A stretch of DNA of 64,000 nt from Euglena gracilis (taxonomy: Eukaryota; Euglenida; Euglenophyceae; Euglenales). The notes below the pieces were generated by a model. The model was given only the letters and a program-made list of their open reading frames with translations, was not told the origin of the DNA and did not search any database. This document shows, one piece after another, positions 36,154 to 62,810 of this stretch (within the stretch, counting starts at the first letter, position 1; every line of letters starts with the position of its first letter). The position numbers and the translations under genes are program-made. The DNA is taken from the NCBI GenBank assembly GCA_039621445.1, contig CP154955.1:8110241-8174240 (forward strand), given 5' to 3'.

Positions 36154-36234
36154 GTGTTCTGTTAATGCCAATAAGTGCATCAGCTCATTGCAGGAACTCA
36201 AACACGAGAAACTCATTGACAGATAATTGGTGAG

Positions 36235-36247
36235 NNNNNNNNNNNNN
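36235..36247. other. assembly gap (13 N)
   Basis: The only run of N in the window. To its left is a plus-strand gene lacking its 3' exons; to its right is a minus-strand gene lacking its own 3' exons. The true distance across the gap is therefore probably much larger than 13 bases, or the two sides may have been wrongly joined. Confidence 0.95.
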
Positions 36248-36289
36248 GTGTGCCTGAAATGACGTTCTTGCAGGACACCCCCCACCCCT

Positions 36290-38019
36290 GAACAACAGGG
36301 GCTGCAGGGCTGGGGCAGGCGACGGGCGGCGCACCAGCACCAAGGCACAGTGCCACGCCAGGTGGTGGGCGATGAGGAGGGAGGGCGGCAGGAGGCTGCC
36401 CCACCAGAGGCCGTCCCCGGCAGAGACGGTTTCTGACCGTTCCGCCCCGGGGAAGAGGTCCCCGACCGGACCTCACCGGAGGCGGCTGAAAGGGGCGTCT
36501 CCGGGAACTGGAAGAGACGGCAACCTCACCGGGGGGACGGCTTCTCGACGGGAGGAGGACCCGGGGGCATGGCAGACGGGGCCCTGCCCCCGACCCACTC
36601 ACCCACTCACCCGGGAGCGTAGACCAGATGGAATTTGGCCGGCCCCCCGGTCGGAGTGCCCTGGAGTGCCTGGGCAGGTAGGTATTACTCCCCCCAGGGG
36701 GGGGTCAATACCTGGCTGGTCGTGGGCGAAAAGGTGCCCTAAATTAGGCTTTTTCTGGGTTTCCGGGGCCTTTGGCGCCGAAAGTGCCTTGGCTAAATAC
36801 ATAGGCACTTTTGGCCTGTGGGGTCATAGCTCGGTGCTTTGGGTGTGTCTGCCCAGGCAGCAACGTCCCCCCAGGGTGGGGTCAGCCTTGCCATAAAAGT
36901 CGGCCTGACAGAGAAGAGACCACTTCTGGGGTGTCATATTGGGTCCAAAGAGCATTTTCAACCTTGACACAAAAAAATAGGAAGTTAACTTTGCGGTGTG
37001 CCAATCGTTACCACGGAGAGACCTCCGGGCCTGCGTATGGGGGGCTGAGCTGGAGCAGGCTGAACCTATACACCCACCCAGGATACTCACGTCAGAAAGA
37101 AATCTCTGGTCCCAACATGGTGATTGGTCCAGCCGCTGCGAGGAATGGCGGGCGGATGGGCATGGAGCACCATTTGCAATCCACTCCAGACAAAAATGGT
37201 GGGTCACAAAAACGATGGGACACAAACCCATTTCGATCATTCTCCTCCTGTCATTTTTCCACCAGGGCGTTTATTAACGACCCCCCCCCCCAGGGGGAGG
37301 GGGGGCTAGCTCAGAGACTGGAAAACTTGGGCTGGCTGGAAAAAGGCTGCTGGACCTCCCCCCAGGGTCCTGGGCTGGAACTGGGCCTGACCCGGGGTCG
37401 AACCAGGTACCAAAAACCGAAACTGCAAAAAAATGTCCCAAACTCTGCCTATAATGCAAAAACTTGTTTCCGACCCATTTTCACCCATTTTTGACCAATT
37501 TTTGCACCCCCGAAACAAAAAATCCGTTCCCAAAATAAATAAAACTCGTTGGGGGGGAGTTGGGTCCCGGGCGAGAAAAAGGCTGCTGGCTGGAAAAAGG
37601 CTGCTGGCTGGCTGGACACCATCTGGGGGGTGGGGTCAAATATTCTTAAGCTACGCCCTGCTTTCCACACCTTTCCCATGATCTTCCAATTTCAGAGGTG
37701 GTCGAACTTCAGACACTTTTTGGTTTGTGGGCATCACGTTTTTTCTTGACATTTTTGTCAAGAAATTGTTGGGGGTGATGCTATATCGTCAGATTTCGAT
37801 ATGCAAACAACACTTTTCAAAGACATTTATTCAAAATGACGGGTGCCCCGTCATTTTGACGGGGCACCCGTCAAAATCTGCGGCCTTCTGACATCTGAGC
37901 CACCTGATGCGCATCCATGACGACCGTTGGTCCACATACCAGTTCCACTGACAGCGGGGGCGGGTTTCTGTACACGTGCTCGTTGAGGAGGAAGTTGGTG
38001 AGCACGTCCATTTGGCTCA
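36290..38019 (-). CDS. two exons of an unrecognised, incomplete minus-strand gene
   Basis: Exon 37940-38019 is bounded on the minus strand by a strong acceptor (CCTCGCCTGCCCAG) and a canonical donor (GTATGT). It reads SQMDVLTNFLLNEHVYRNPP then PLSVEL. A second coding-like block, about 36410 down to 36290, reads LWWGSLLPPSLLIAHHLAWH then CALVLVRR, a likely membrane-spanning helix followed by basic residues. That they belong to one gene is inferred from strand and proximity only. The 5' exons should lie between about 38.1 and 40.9 kb but were not found, and the 3' end would fall in or beyond the gap at 36235. I do not recognise the family. Confidence 0.4.
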
Positions 38020-38723
38020 CTGGGCAGGCGAGGAAAGGAGGACACACATGGGCAGCGTGGGTCATCAGGAAACCAGGGCGTGGCATGACGACCCAGAGAG
38101 GGTCCATCTCAGCGGCTGGAAAATTCGGCTGGCTGGAAAACGCTGGAAAAGCCAGCTGGAAAAGGCTGGAAAAGTCAGCTGGCGTTCCCTCTGCTCTCAG
38201 CACCGGGAAAGATGGGCCTGGGGCGGGGGTTTGTTTTTGATTTGGCCAAAAATGGAACAGTGGAATGGACGGGGATGGCAGTGCTCAAACAAGCTGACAA
38301 GGGGGAGGTGAATTAATCCCAATGAAAATTCTCCTTCATAAAGATGGGCATGAACGAAGGGGGTGGAGTGCTTAGACAAGGCAGGTGGACAGGGTGTAAC
38401 CTTTGACCCCCCCCTGGGAAACTGTCTCCAAACAAATCAGCGAATGCAGAGGTGGTCACGCCATTTTGGCATCTCCAGCTATTTTACGGTGGCCATCCCA
38501 ACAATTTACAAAAAAAGAGCTTCTCTGAAACATGTAAATGCAAAAAAAGCGAAATTAAATCAATTCAGATCAAATTCCTCCCCAACTTATTGAACCAATG
38601 TTGATCAACCAACAAAGATCGCATCCGACCGGGGGGGGGGGGGGTTGGTCGTTGGACAAGCCCGGTCGTTGGACGGGGGGGTCTAGACAGGTCAGCAAGT
38701 GCGGAACAGACTTTCATTTAGTG

Positions 38724-39030
38724 CGCCGCGGCGAAGTTTGCCGCGGTGCAACAAAAAATTCTCCGCGGCGCACACAGTGCACAATCGAATTTTTTGCCGC
38801 GGCACACCCGCGACGCACCTGAAACACTACCACGGCGCACCAACAACGCACCCATGGCGCACCAATGACGTTCCCGTGGCACATGCAGTGTGCGCGCGGC
38901 GCTACCGCGGCGCACACGGCGCACAGAAAGAAATCCTCCGCAGCGCAGGCGGTCACAAAATTTCCGGTGCTGCAGCACGCAGCGCAGAAGAAAAAAATTT
39001 CCGCCACGCACTAAATAAAAGTCTGGTGCG
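38724..39030. repeat. degenerate CGCGGCGCAC-type repeat field
   Basis: Over about 300 bp, words such as CGCCGCGGCG, CCGCGGCGCAC, CACGGCGCACC and CATGGCGCACC recur at irregular spacings of 10 to 30 bases in a mostly AT-richer matrix (AAAAAATTCTCC, CGAATTTTTTG). Overlapping open frames on both strands follow from the base composition and are probably not genes. A TTGGTCGTTGGACAAG foldback tip of the 5392/28140 family lies just before it (38640-38690). Confidence 0.6.
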
Positions 39031-40199
39031 GAAGCAGGAAACAATTTCTCGGGCAGGTCAGAGGCTTTTTTTTGGACTCCCTCCTGAAGCAAAGGGAAAT
39101 TCAGGCACACAAGGGAAATTTTATCACACAGCAGGGAAGTAAGTCACTCCCCCTATTTGCCCCCCATTGGCCAGAGCCCAGGTGGCCAATTAGGGGGGGG
39201 GGTTACTCGTTTCGAAGGAAAATGCCTCGTGGCGGGTGTTTTTGGGGGGTTCACGGCTATGAAGGCCAGGCAAGAGCGGTCAATTGGAGGGGGGGGGGGC
39301 TAGGGTTACCCACCCCATCATTGAGGTTACCCCCCCTAATAGAGCAGAATGGGTGTACAGGTCACCCGAAGAGTAGCCAAATAGGGGTGGTCACGTCAAT
39401 ATTCCCAATGTTTAAATTCAGCAACTTACATTGTTAGATGAAAAAAAACAGCAAAAGATTCACGAAAAAATCGCTGGAGACAGGTCCCTATGAGGTCAGG
39501 TTGGCGAGTACAAGGATGGAGGACAGTTTCCCAGGGGGGCCTTGGGCTCACAATTCACATGAAAGATGGAAAACAAAATGGAAATATGGAAAGGGAAAAA
39601 AAGCGCACATCTGATTTGTATCCTGTCGAAAATTAATTTCAATTGGTTGAAATCAAGGGACAGGTGGCGTTCAACAAAAAAGGTGCGTAGAAATATGCCC
39701 CTGAGATTGTCTTCAGACAACTCAGCAACAAAAAGTCACAGAAGGACGCGTGCACCACACGTTGACAACCTTGCAGCTTGAGCATCGTGTACCGTGTGAG
39801 AGGCAGGCGAAGGGGTGGCCATTCAGCCAACAGTTTGATGGCAACGCAACGCCAAGTCAGGACGACGGCGAGCAATTGCAACCAATTTATCTCTCAGCCC
39901 AGGTCATTGCTTAATGACCCGGAGGGGGGGGGGGGCTAGCCATTTTGCCAGACACTGGAAAAAATGGACTAGCTAACCCCCCGGGGGGTCTCCAACTGGA
40001 AAAAAATCCTCCGGCGCTGCGCACCAAGGTGGAAATGAGAATTTTTAACATGTGTGTGTGTGAATATGTTTCTGGTTGATTTTGTTCCAAAAAAAAATCC
40101 CACGATCCAAAGCCCAAAATCACAAAAAAAAATGGCCAAAAATGGGGCACTTTTGGGGGTAAAAATTTTTTTGGCGCTTTGCGCCGGTCACTGGAGAAA

Positions 40200-40446
40200 A
40201 TTGTCCACTAGCTGGTCCTGCAGGCAGACTCCCCCCCCCCCGGTGGGGGGCACTAAGATGTCCACTAGCCAAATTTGGGACTGGCTGCAGTCCAGCCCCC
40301 CCCTGGGGGTACTACTGCTCAGCCCACACAATTGTCCACTAGCTGGTCCTGCAGGCAGACTCCCCCCCCCCCGGTGGGGGGCACTAAGATGTCCACTAGC
40401 CAAATTTGGACTGGCTGCAGTCCAGCCCCCCCCCTGGGGGTACTAC
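40200..40446. repeat. tandem duplication, about 130 bp, of an ACTAGC-type element
   Basis: A block beginning TTGTCCACTAGCTGGTCCTG, with a C-run/G-run hairpin, AAGATGTCCACTAGCC and GGCTGCAGTCCAGCC, occurs twice almost identically (from about 40200 and 40329). Related sequence with CTAGC words, GGCGC(T)..GCGCC hairpins and ACTGGAAAAAATGGACTAGC is found at 39925-40030 and at 42150-42570. Confidence 0.8.
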
Positions 40447-40639
40447 GAACCCTTAAGCAAAGGAATGCTCAGCCCACACAGCCTGGCACCGTGTGGTGTG
40501 CCAGGCGGCACACTGTGGGTGCGGTGGGGCCGCCGGCAAACACCCACAGCATTTGGAGGGTTGTTGAACCTTCGGGATTGGAACATGTTACAGGAGCTGT
40601 GAGAAATGTAACGTAAGTATTGTACCCCTCTTGTCAATG

Positions 40640-40896
40640 TACGGATGGATATTGGATATCGGCCCATATCGGGTTTATCAAAAATATTGAATTTATTGGG
40701 TCCCTAAAAAATATTGTGAAATATCGGCTTTATTGGGGGGTAAGGTACTTTTTTGTTGTTTTTTGGGGCGATTTTGGGATTCTCCAAATCACAAAAATGA
40801 GGATATCGGGGCACAAAATATGATATCGGGGGGGGGGGGTCAATCTATCCAAATTTATCGGGACCCCCCTAAAAACAATATCAATATCCATCCTTA
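40640..40896. mobile_element. 257-bp element with 15-bp inverted ends and 7-bp direct repeats
   Basis: The left tip TACGGATGGATATTG (40640-40654) is matched by the right tip, whose reverse complement is TAAGGATGGATATTG (one mismatch). GTCAATG borders both sides (40633-40639 and 40897-40903). The interior repeats ATATCGG words and includes a G-run and C-runs. The direct repeat looks like a target-site duplication, and no coding sequence is present. Confidence 0.7.
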
Positions 40897-41130
40897 GTCA
40901 ATGCACCTCAAACATGGGTAAACACCGGGGGATGGTTTGTGCCTTTCTCAAAAAGGAGAAATCAGAGAGGAGCACATTGGAGGGATTCCAGCGTTGGTGC
41001 TTGAACAAGGACAATTGGCAATCATGTGATCCTGGAGCTGCCTGCATTAATACTGTACAGGTGAGGCCTGCATTCCGGGTCACGCGCCATGCGCGTGACC
41101 TGCACATGTCACGCGCGTGACGCGCATGCA

Positions 41131-57668
<16,538 letters not shown>

Positions 57669-57693
57669 GCTGAGTTGCTGAGTTAGGCCATAG

Positions 57694-57718
57694 CTGCAAA
57701 GGAGGAAAAGTGCAGGGG
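57694..57718 (-). promoter_or_regulatory. candidate spliced-leader trans-splice acceptor for the thioredoxin-like gene
   Basis: On the minus strand, CACTTTTCCTCCTTTGCAG is a strong pyrimidine tract and AG (complement of 57694-57695). It lies 26 bases before the ATG at 57668. The intervening leader contains only an out-of-frame ATG followed at once by a stop. Confidence 0.5.
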
Positions 57719-58689
57719 AAAGGGGGGGCGATCTAGAACCACAAGCTATATTTTTGGGCCCCAGGGTGGTCAGGCAACAGTGGAATCCCACCTTTTTGAT
57801 TGCCACTGGGAAAACTCCGCGGACGCTCCGGATAACCAGACTCCGAGGAGGCTCCCAGGTAACCAGCCTGGACACAAAAAACTCCAAAGACTTTGGAAGG
57901 CAACGTTGAACTTAGAAAACAACCAAAAAATAAAAAATATTCAACGGAAGAAATGACAAAGTTCCAACAAAAAGCCAAAATTGTACCCAAATTGTCATCC
58001 TGCTGGTTTGACTCGACTTTTGATCCTGCTGGGATTGAATTGAAGTGCATGTTCAACCAGGTGAACCAAGAATTGCTCTGGGGAGATGGGAGGGGGGGGG
58101 GCAAACTGTACGACAACATGGAGGTCATGATGCAAAAAAAGATCACACAAAATCCAAAGTGGCGTCCCTTTGGATGTGCTTGGGGGGAGGGGGGCGGGGG
58201 CGGGGGTGGGGGGAGGGCCCCGCCCCTCCCCCTGCCCCTCCCCCTGCCCCTCCCCCTGCCCCTCCCCCTGCCCCCCTCCCTCCACGAACCTCCCACCCCC
58301 CTTCCCCTCTCCCCCCTATCCCCTCCCCCGCTGCCCAATAAAATCCTTTTGTGTTGCGGACATGGCACAAGGTAAAGATGGCACGGGTAAATAGTGTGGA
58401 ACATGTCACCCAACGGGGTGGAACATGCAGCAGGCGGGGGGAGGGTGTGAGGGGGAAAATTTTTTCCATTGGGGTGAGGTTAACAAAAAATGTATATTTT
58501 TGTGGGGGCATGGGGGCAAAAAATGAAAGCAAAATATTTTTTTCTGGAAGGTGGGGGCGGGGCAGAAACGAAAAAAATATTTATCTTGATTCTTTTTCTG
58601 CATTTCCCTTTTTTGTGGGGGGGTGTCCGGGTGAAAAAAAACTCAAAATAAAGTTCCTCCTCTTTTGGGCATTGGTGTGGGGGTGGATA

Positions 58690-58880
58690 CCCCCCCATAA
58701 ATGGCACCCCCCATAAGTGACACCCCCCGCCAGAAATGACACCCCCCCCCCATAAGTGACACTACCCCCCCTCCCGCCAGATTTTTTTCCGAGCGCATGG
58801 TGACACCCCCACAAAGTGACACCCCCCATAAGTGACACCCCCTGGAGGGGTTAGAGGCCATGGGGGGTGTCATTTATGGG
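58690..58880. repeat. CATAAGTGACACCCCCC repeat units with an inverted end
   Basis: Five or six variants of ATAAGTGACACCCCCC occur in direct orientation. At 58862-58880 GGGGGTGTCATTTATGGGGG is the reverse complement of the first unit (CCCATAAATGGCACCCCCC), so the whole block can fold back. Confidence 0.6.
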
Positions 58881-59184
58881 GGGGTATCAAGTAATCGGGG
58901 AGGGGGGGTCCGGACCCCCTCCCGTTGTGCGATTGAATTTTTTCGGCGCCAAAGCGCCAGAAAAATTTTTGGGGCCGCACTTTTTTTTGAAAAATCGCTC
59001 ATAACATACGCCAAAGTTTTCATCTTTTGTGGCGCGAATCGAAGCGCCAGAAAATTTTGGAGGGGTTCCCGGGGGCTCCGGACCCCCCCCCATCTGAAGG
59101 GAGGGGTGGGGGAGGGTGGTCTTAACCCCCCTGGACCTGGGCTCCATTGGTCAACCTACGCCTCTTGGTCTGACACCAACGCCA

Positions 59185-59668
59185 CCATGACAACCTGTTT
59201 GAGACAAAGAACCATCATACAACAAAGCCCGAACCAACACCACCCCCCAAAACACCGCCCAAGGACAAGAGCATTGACACAAACACGCCATCCCATGGCG
59301 AGAACAGCACATGCTGTTTGCCCCGCGTCCCCCCCCCACGTCCCCCCCACGTCCCGGATTTTGTCCGAGCACATTTTATCGTCAAACCAAAGGAAAAAAT
59401 GCACACAAATTTGAGTGACGTCAAAGAAAACATGTGGGAACAGTTGGGCCACAGTCCCCCACCCCGCGCCCCCCCCCCCCATGCGTCCCCCCCTGCGTCC
59501 CAAACCACCTCCATATGTTGGGGGGGGGGGGTCTGTGCTGTTCTTGCCATGCTATTGTCTTTAGGCGGTGTGTCGGGGTGGTGTTGGCTCGGGCTTTGTT
59601 GCTCCATTTGGCATGAGGGCTATTTGTTGGCTTTGGTCTCAAACAGGTCATTGTGGGAGTTTGTGGGG
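59185..59668. mobile_element. 484-bp element with long (about 150-bp) diverged inverted ends
   Basis: The left arm contains CCTGTTTGAGAC, ACAACAAAGCCCGAACCAAC, CACCGCCCAAGGACAA and GCGAGAACAGCACA. The right arm carries the reverse complements in the right order (CTGTGCTGTTCTTGCC, TTGTCTTTAGGCGGTG, GGCTCGGGCTTTGTTG, GTCTCAAACAGG). The arms are perhaps 75 to 80 percent alike, so the insertion is older than the hAT-type MITE at 7099. No coding frame is convincing. Confidence 0.65.
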
Positions 59669-59823
59669 GGCACGGGGGGGGGGTCACGGGGGGGGGTCAC
59701 GGCGGAAGTATGCCACTGTCCATAAAAAGAAAGGCTGAAGCGATGGAGGTTGATTCATATGAAAATTGAAGGTTCAATTCTCGGGTCATGGGGGGGGGGG
59801 CACGGGGGGGGCGGGTCATGGAG

Positions 59824-60180
59824 ATCAGGTGGTAACTTTTGGGATATTGGACCCCCCTCCCCTCCATGGTAAAGTTCACCGTTTGAAAGTTCACCGGGGG
59901 GTCCCAGACCCCCTCCCCCCACTGCCTCACCCAATGGTGAGCTTCACCGGTGAAGTTTACCACAAGTGGCCAATATGGCCAAAAATGACATTTTGGGCAA
60001 GTTTTCAGAAATTTCGATAAAATTCCATGAACCGTTAACCTTAAAATGAAAGGAAAAGGAGCTAAATTTCACCCATCAAAAATTCACCCCCAACCATCAA
60101 AACGGTGAAGTTCACCGGTGAACTTCACCGGTGAACGTTCACCCCGGGGGGGGGGGGGCCCGCAGCCCCCCCCCCCCGTA
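59824..60180. repeat. TTCACCGGTGAA repeat element, copy 2
   Basis: Same-orientation homologue of 56628-57020, with an internal deletion of one TTTTTTGGCC stretch. The sequence TTCACCGGTGAACTTCACC appears near its right end, before a G-run and a C-run. Several CCCCCCTTACTGTTCCC units follow at 60190-60230 and 60480-60510. Confidence 0.75.
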
Positions 60181-60992
60181 CTGCCTACCATGCCCCCTCT
60201 TACTGTTCCCCCCCCTTACTGTTCCCATAGGGGGCACGGGAACAGGCACTTTTTGTAAAAGATTCTTGAAACAAAGAGAGAAAAGGGGATAATTTTGGTT
60301 GCTTCCAGTCACTCTCATTCCCATCAAACTCCAAACCAACACAAAAATGGATGTTGGGGAGGTGCAATTTTCAAGCATGTGAACCAAAAAAGCTTGATAT
60401 TGGCATTTTAGGTGGCCTTTTGGGTTTAAATTGGTTGGTTAGTTCATGATCCATGGGAACAGTAGGGGGGGGGGGCTCGTCCCCCCCTTACTGTCCCCCC
60501 CCTTACTGTTCCCATGGACCCAAAAGGGGGCCACAGGACGGGAACAGCAAGGGGGGGGAATGGTAACCTCCTATGGGGGGGGGGGTCACGGGGTTGCACC
60601 TCCTTGGTGTCTATGTCTGACCCCCCCCGCAAAACCACCGCTCAGTCAATACCCTGGGGGGGGGGGGGGTTGGACGTCAACCTGTAAGAGAACGTTTTTT
60701 GCAACCAAAATTGGAAACCCACAAGGAGGCTCCGTGGAGTGAATGCTCCCAGGTGACAAGCCTCGAAGGAGGCTCAGGAAACGGAGGGTCCGGGTAACCA
60801 GCATCCGCGGAGGCTCTTCGGAGGCTCAGGTGACCTCTTTGGTGACACCTGTGGTGGATTCCTCACATCAAAGCAGTGTCCTTCCATGCCCGCCCCCTCA
60901 ACGAAGCGAAATCAAATCAACAAGCCTCGCCAGAAGTTACACAGCAGTATTGCTAGCAAGCGGTGCTTCAGTCATAGCGGGGGCAGACAACC

Positions 60993-61152
60993 ATCCAGGC
61001 GGCACATGGTAGCCATTGGCCAGCTGCAACGCATAGTAGTGCTCCAGGTCAGTGTCCGTCAACAAATCCACAAATCTGGCGCCGGAGAAGCTCGCAAACG
61101 AGCTGAGGTAGAAAGAGGACACGCCCAGTGACTCCAGGTACCGGAAACGGGC
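60993..61152 (-). CDS. exon with SAM-domain-like sequence
   Basis: The minus-strand frame reads FRYLESLGVSSFYLSSFASF, then SGARFVDLLTDTDLEHYYAL and QLANGYHVPPGW. The pattern L-x2-LGV-x-x-(F/Y)-x3-F, then G-x-x-(F/L)-x-x-LLTDTDLE fits a sterile alpha motif (protein-interaction) domain. A GTTGTC donor may follow at 60992. The acceptor side has no AG at a fitting place. The gene is separate from the thioredoxin-like gene, whose 5' end lies 3.3 kb further downstream. Other exons were not identified, although an open frame with a possible ATG at 61300 precedes it. Confidence 0.45.
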
Positions 61153-61559
61153 ACAGGGGGCGGGAGGCGTGAGCCCACCCAAAATCAGGCGCATCCAACG
61201 AGTCCAGGAACCGAGAAAGGTGTGCAAAGAGCGGAGGATGGTTCGATAAAGAGGAAGATCCCGAAGAAGGGAAACTCCTTCCTTTGGGTTCTTTGTTCAA
61301 CTTGGAGGCATTGGAGGAAGAAAAATCACGCAGTCAAGCTTCATATCACACTCCATGTTTCAGCAGTTCTTTCAACCGTGACTTTGGATGTCTTTTCCTC
61401 GCACAGGCACCAGGAATATGACATTTAAAAAGACAGGTGAGACAGGGGGCAGAGCTCCTGGACAACCCCAAATTGGGGCAACCCGTTGCGTAAATTTGGA
61501 TTTCAGCCAAATCAGCTAAAGAGGTTGGTTGCTGAAATTTGGGTTTCCCACGCACAAAG

Positions 61560-61760
61560 GGTACCACCCCCCCCCTTTATTTGAGCACACCCACGGGCCA
61601 ACGGACCCCCCAAATGCTCAAATAAGGGGGGGGGTCAAAAATTCCTTTAGAAAAAGGGCAAAAAAATTTTCGGCGCCTTCGGCGCATATGAAAAAAAAAA
61701 TTCCCCGGACCCAAATGCTCAATTAAGGGGGGGGTCAAATAAGGGGGGGGGTAACTGAAA
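61560..61760. mobile_element. foldback element, CCCCTTTATTTGAGCA family
   Basis: The left tip GGTACCACCCCCCCCCTTTA then TTTGAGCA faces ATGCTCAATTAAGGGGGG and TCAAATAAGGGGGGGGGTAAC at the right, with an extra inner copy at 61617-61640. A GGCGCCTTCGGCGC hairpin is in the middle. An AT-rich tract (61815-61890) follows. Confidence 0.55.
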
Positions 61761-62104
61761 ATTGGACCAAAAGCAAAATGGGTGCCCTTGTTCAAAAAAA
61801 AAAGGAAGAAGACTATAACATATAATATAATATGTATAATGTATGTTAATAATGTATGTATATGTATAATATAATATAACATAATAATGTACCAAAAGAA
61901 GGGAGATCCCAGGGGACCCACTTTTGGCAACAAAGAAAATGAAAAAAAAATTGGCACCTGCCAGCCAAAAAAAGGTACCCCCGGGGAGGGGGTCCGTCGT
62001 TGGCTGAAAATGAATTCACTTGTATTGTGATCTGCGCATTGTAAAAAAGTTTGCACCTCTTGGGGGCCATGGCAGGCACGAACGAACTGGGGACTTGGCA
62101 GTCA

Positions 62105-62722
62105 AGTTCGGGTCCCTCCCCCCCTTGTCCGGTTAAGTTTGGACCCCGACAGGGGGGTCCCGCGGGACCCCCCCCCCAGTACCTGGGCTCTCCAACAAAA
62201 TTTTGTTAGTCCAGAACCCGGACCCCCCCCTCCCCCCCCTCGAACTTGACCGGTCCGGTTGGCTCGCAACCTGGCAGGGGTCCCGTGGGGGGTTGGTACG
62301 CTGTGGCGAGGGTGTCCGAATAGGGGGGGGGGAGGGGGGAGGGGGTAAATGGCATGGCGAGGGGGTCTCGGAGGGGGGGGGAGGGTGTGCCATGGTTGCA
62401 AAATTAAAAATGTAACGGGTGGTGCGGCGAGGGGGTCCGGATAGGGGGGAGGGGGGGAAATGGCGTGGCGAGCCCCTCGCAGAGGGGGGGAGGGGTGTAC
62501 CAACCACCCCGCGGGACCCCCCCCCCCGGTGCCTGGGCTCCACTGATTACCCCCCCCTTTATTGTCCCCCCCCCTTTATTGTCCCTGGGCCCCGGCCGAC
62601 GGGGGGTTTTTTTGGCCCGGCCAATGAAATTCCTTTGGTACCCCTTTATTGTCCCCCCCCCTTTATTGTCCGGTCGGGCCTCCTGGGGGCAGGTCGGTGG
62701 GACAATAAAGGGGGGGGGTGGT
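62105..62722. mobile_element. nested C/G-tract foldback elements
   Basis: An inner element at 62548-62718 has left ends CCCCCCCTTTATTGTCCC (twice) and right end GGGACAATAAAGGGGGG. Around it, CGCGGGACCCCCCCCCC plus the words TACCTGGGCTC / TGCCTGGGCTCC occur at 62160 and 62512, and GGTGTGG/GGCGAGGGGGTC(C/T) units recur at 62300-62480. The borders of the outer element are not clear. Confidence 0.45.
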
Positions 62723-62790
62723 AGTATTCACGCAATGCCTTTGGTTCTCGCGCTCGTAATCTTCTTCCCTTCATGTAATTTTTGATTCTT

Positions 62791-62804
62791 TGTCTTCTTT
62801 TCAG
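62791..62804 (+). promoter_or_regulatory. acceptor just upstream of the BED-finger gene start
   Basis: TGTCTTCTTTTCAG (AG at 62803-62804) is a strong acceptor six bases before the ATG at 62811. It suits spliced-leader addition; an ordinary upstream intron in a 5' leader is the alternative. Confidence 0.5.
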
Positions 62805-62810
62805 GGTACG

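Larger units (their letters stand above)
57719..60992. other. spacer between minus-strand genes, repeat-filled
   Basis: No exon was found. Contents: GAGGCTCCCAGGTAACCAGC-like words at 57825-57870 and 60723-60835; a CCTCCCCCTGCC tandem at 58225-58275; ATAAGTGACACCCCCC units at 58690-58870; the inverted repeat at 59185-59668; and the TTCACCGGTGAA copy at 59824-60180. Confidence 0.5.

Noticed and set aside
38698-39142. 147-codon plus and 130-codon minus frames across the CGCGGCGCAC field
   Set aside because: Both strands are open over the same repeats, which points to composition and not to a gene.
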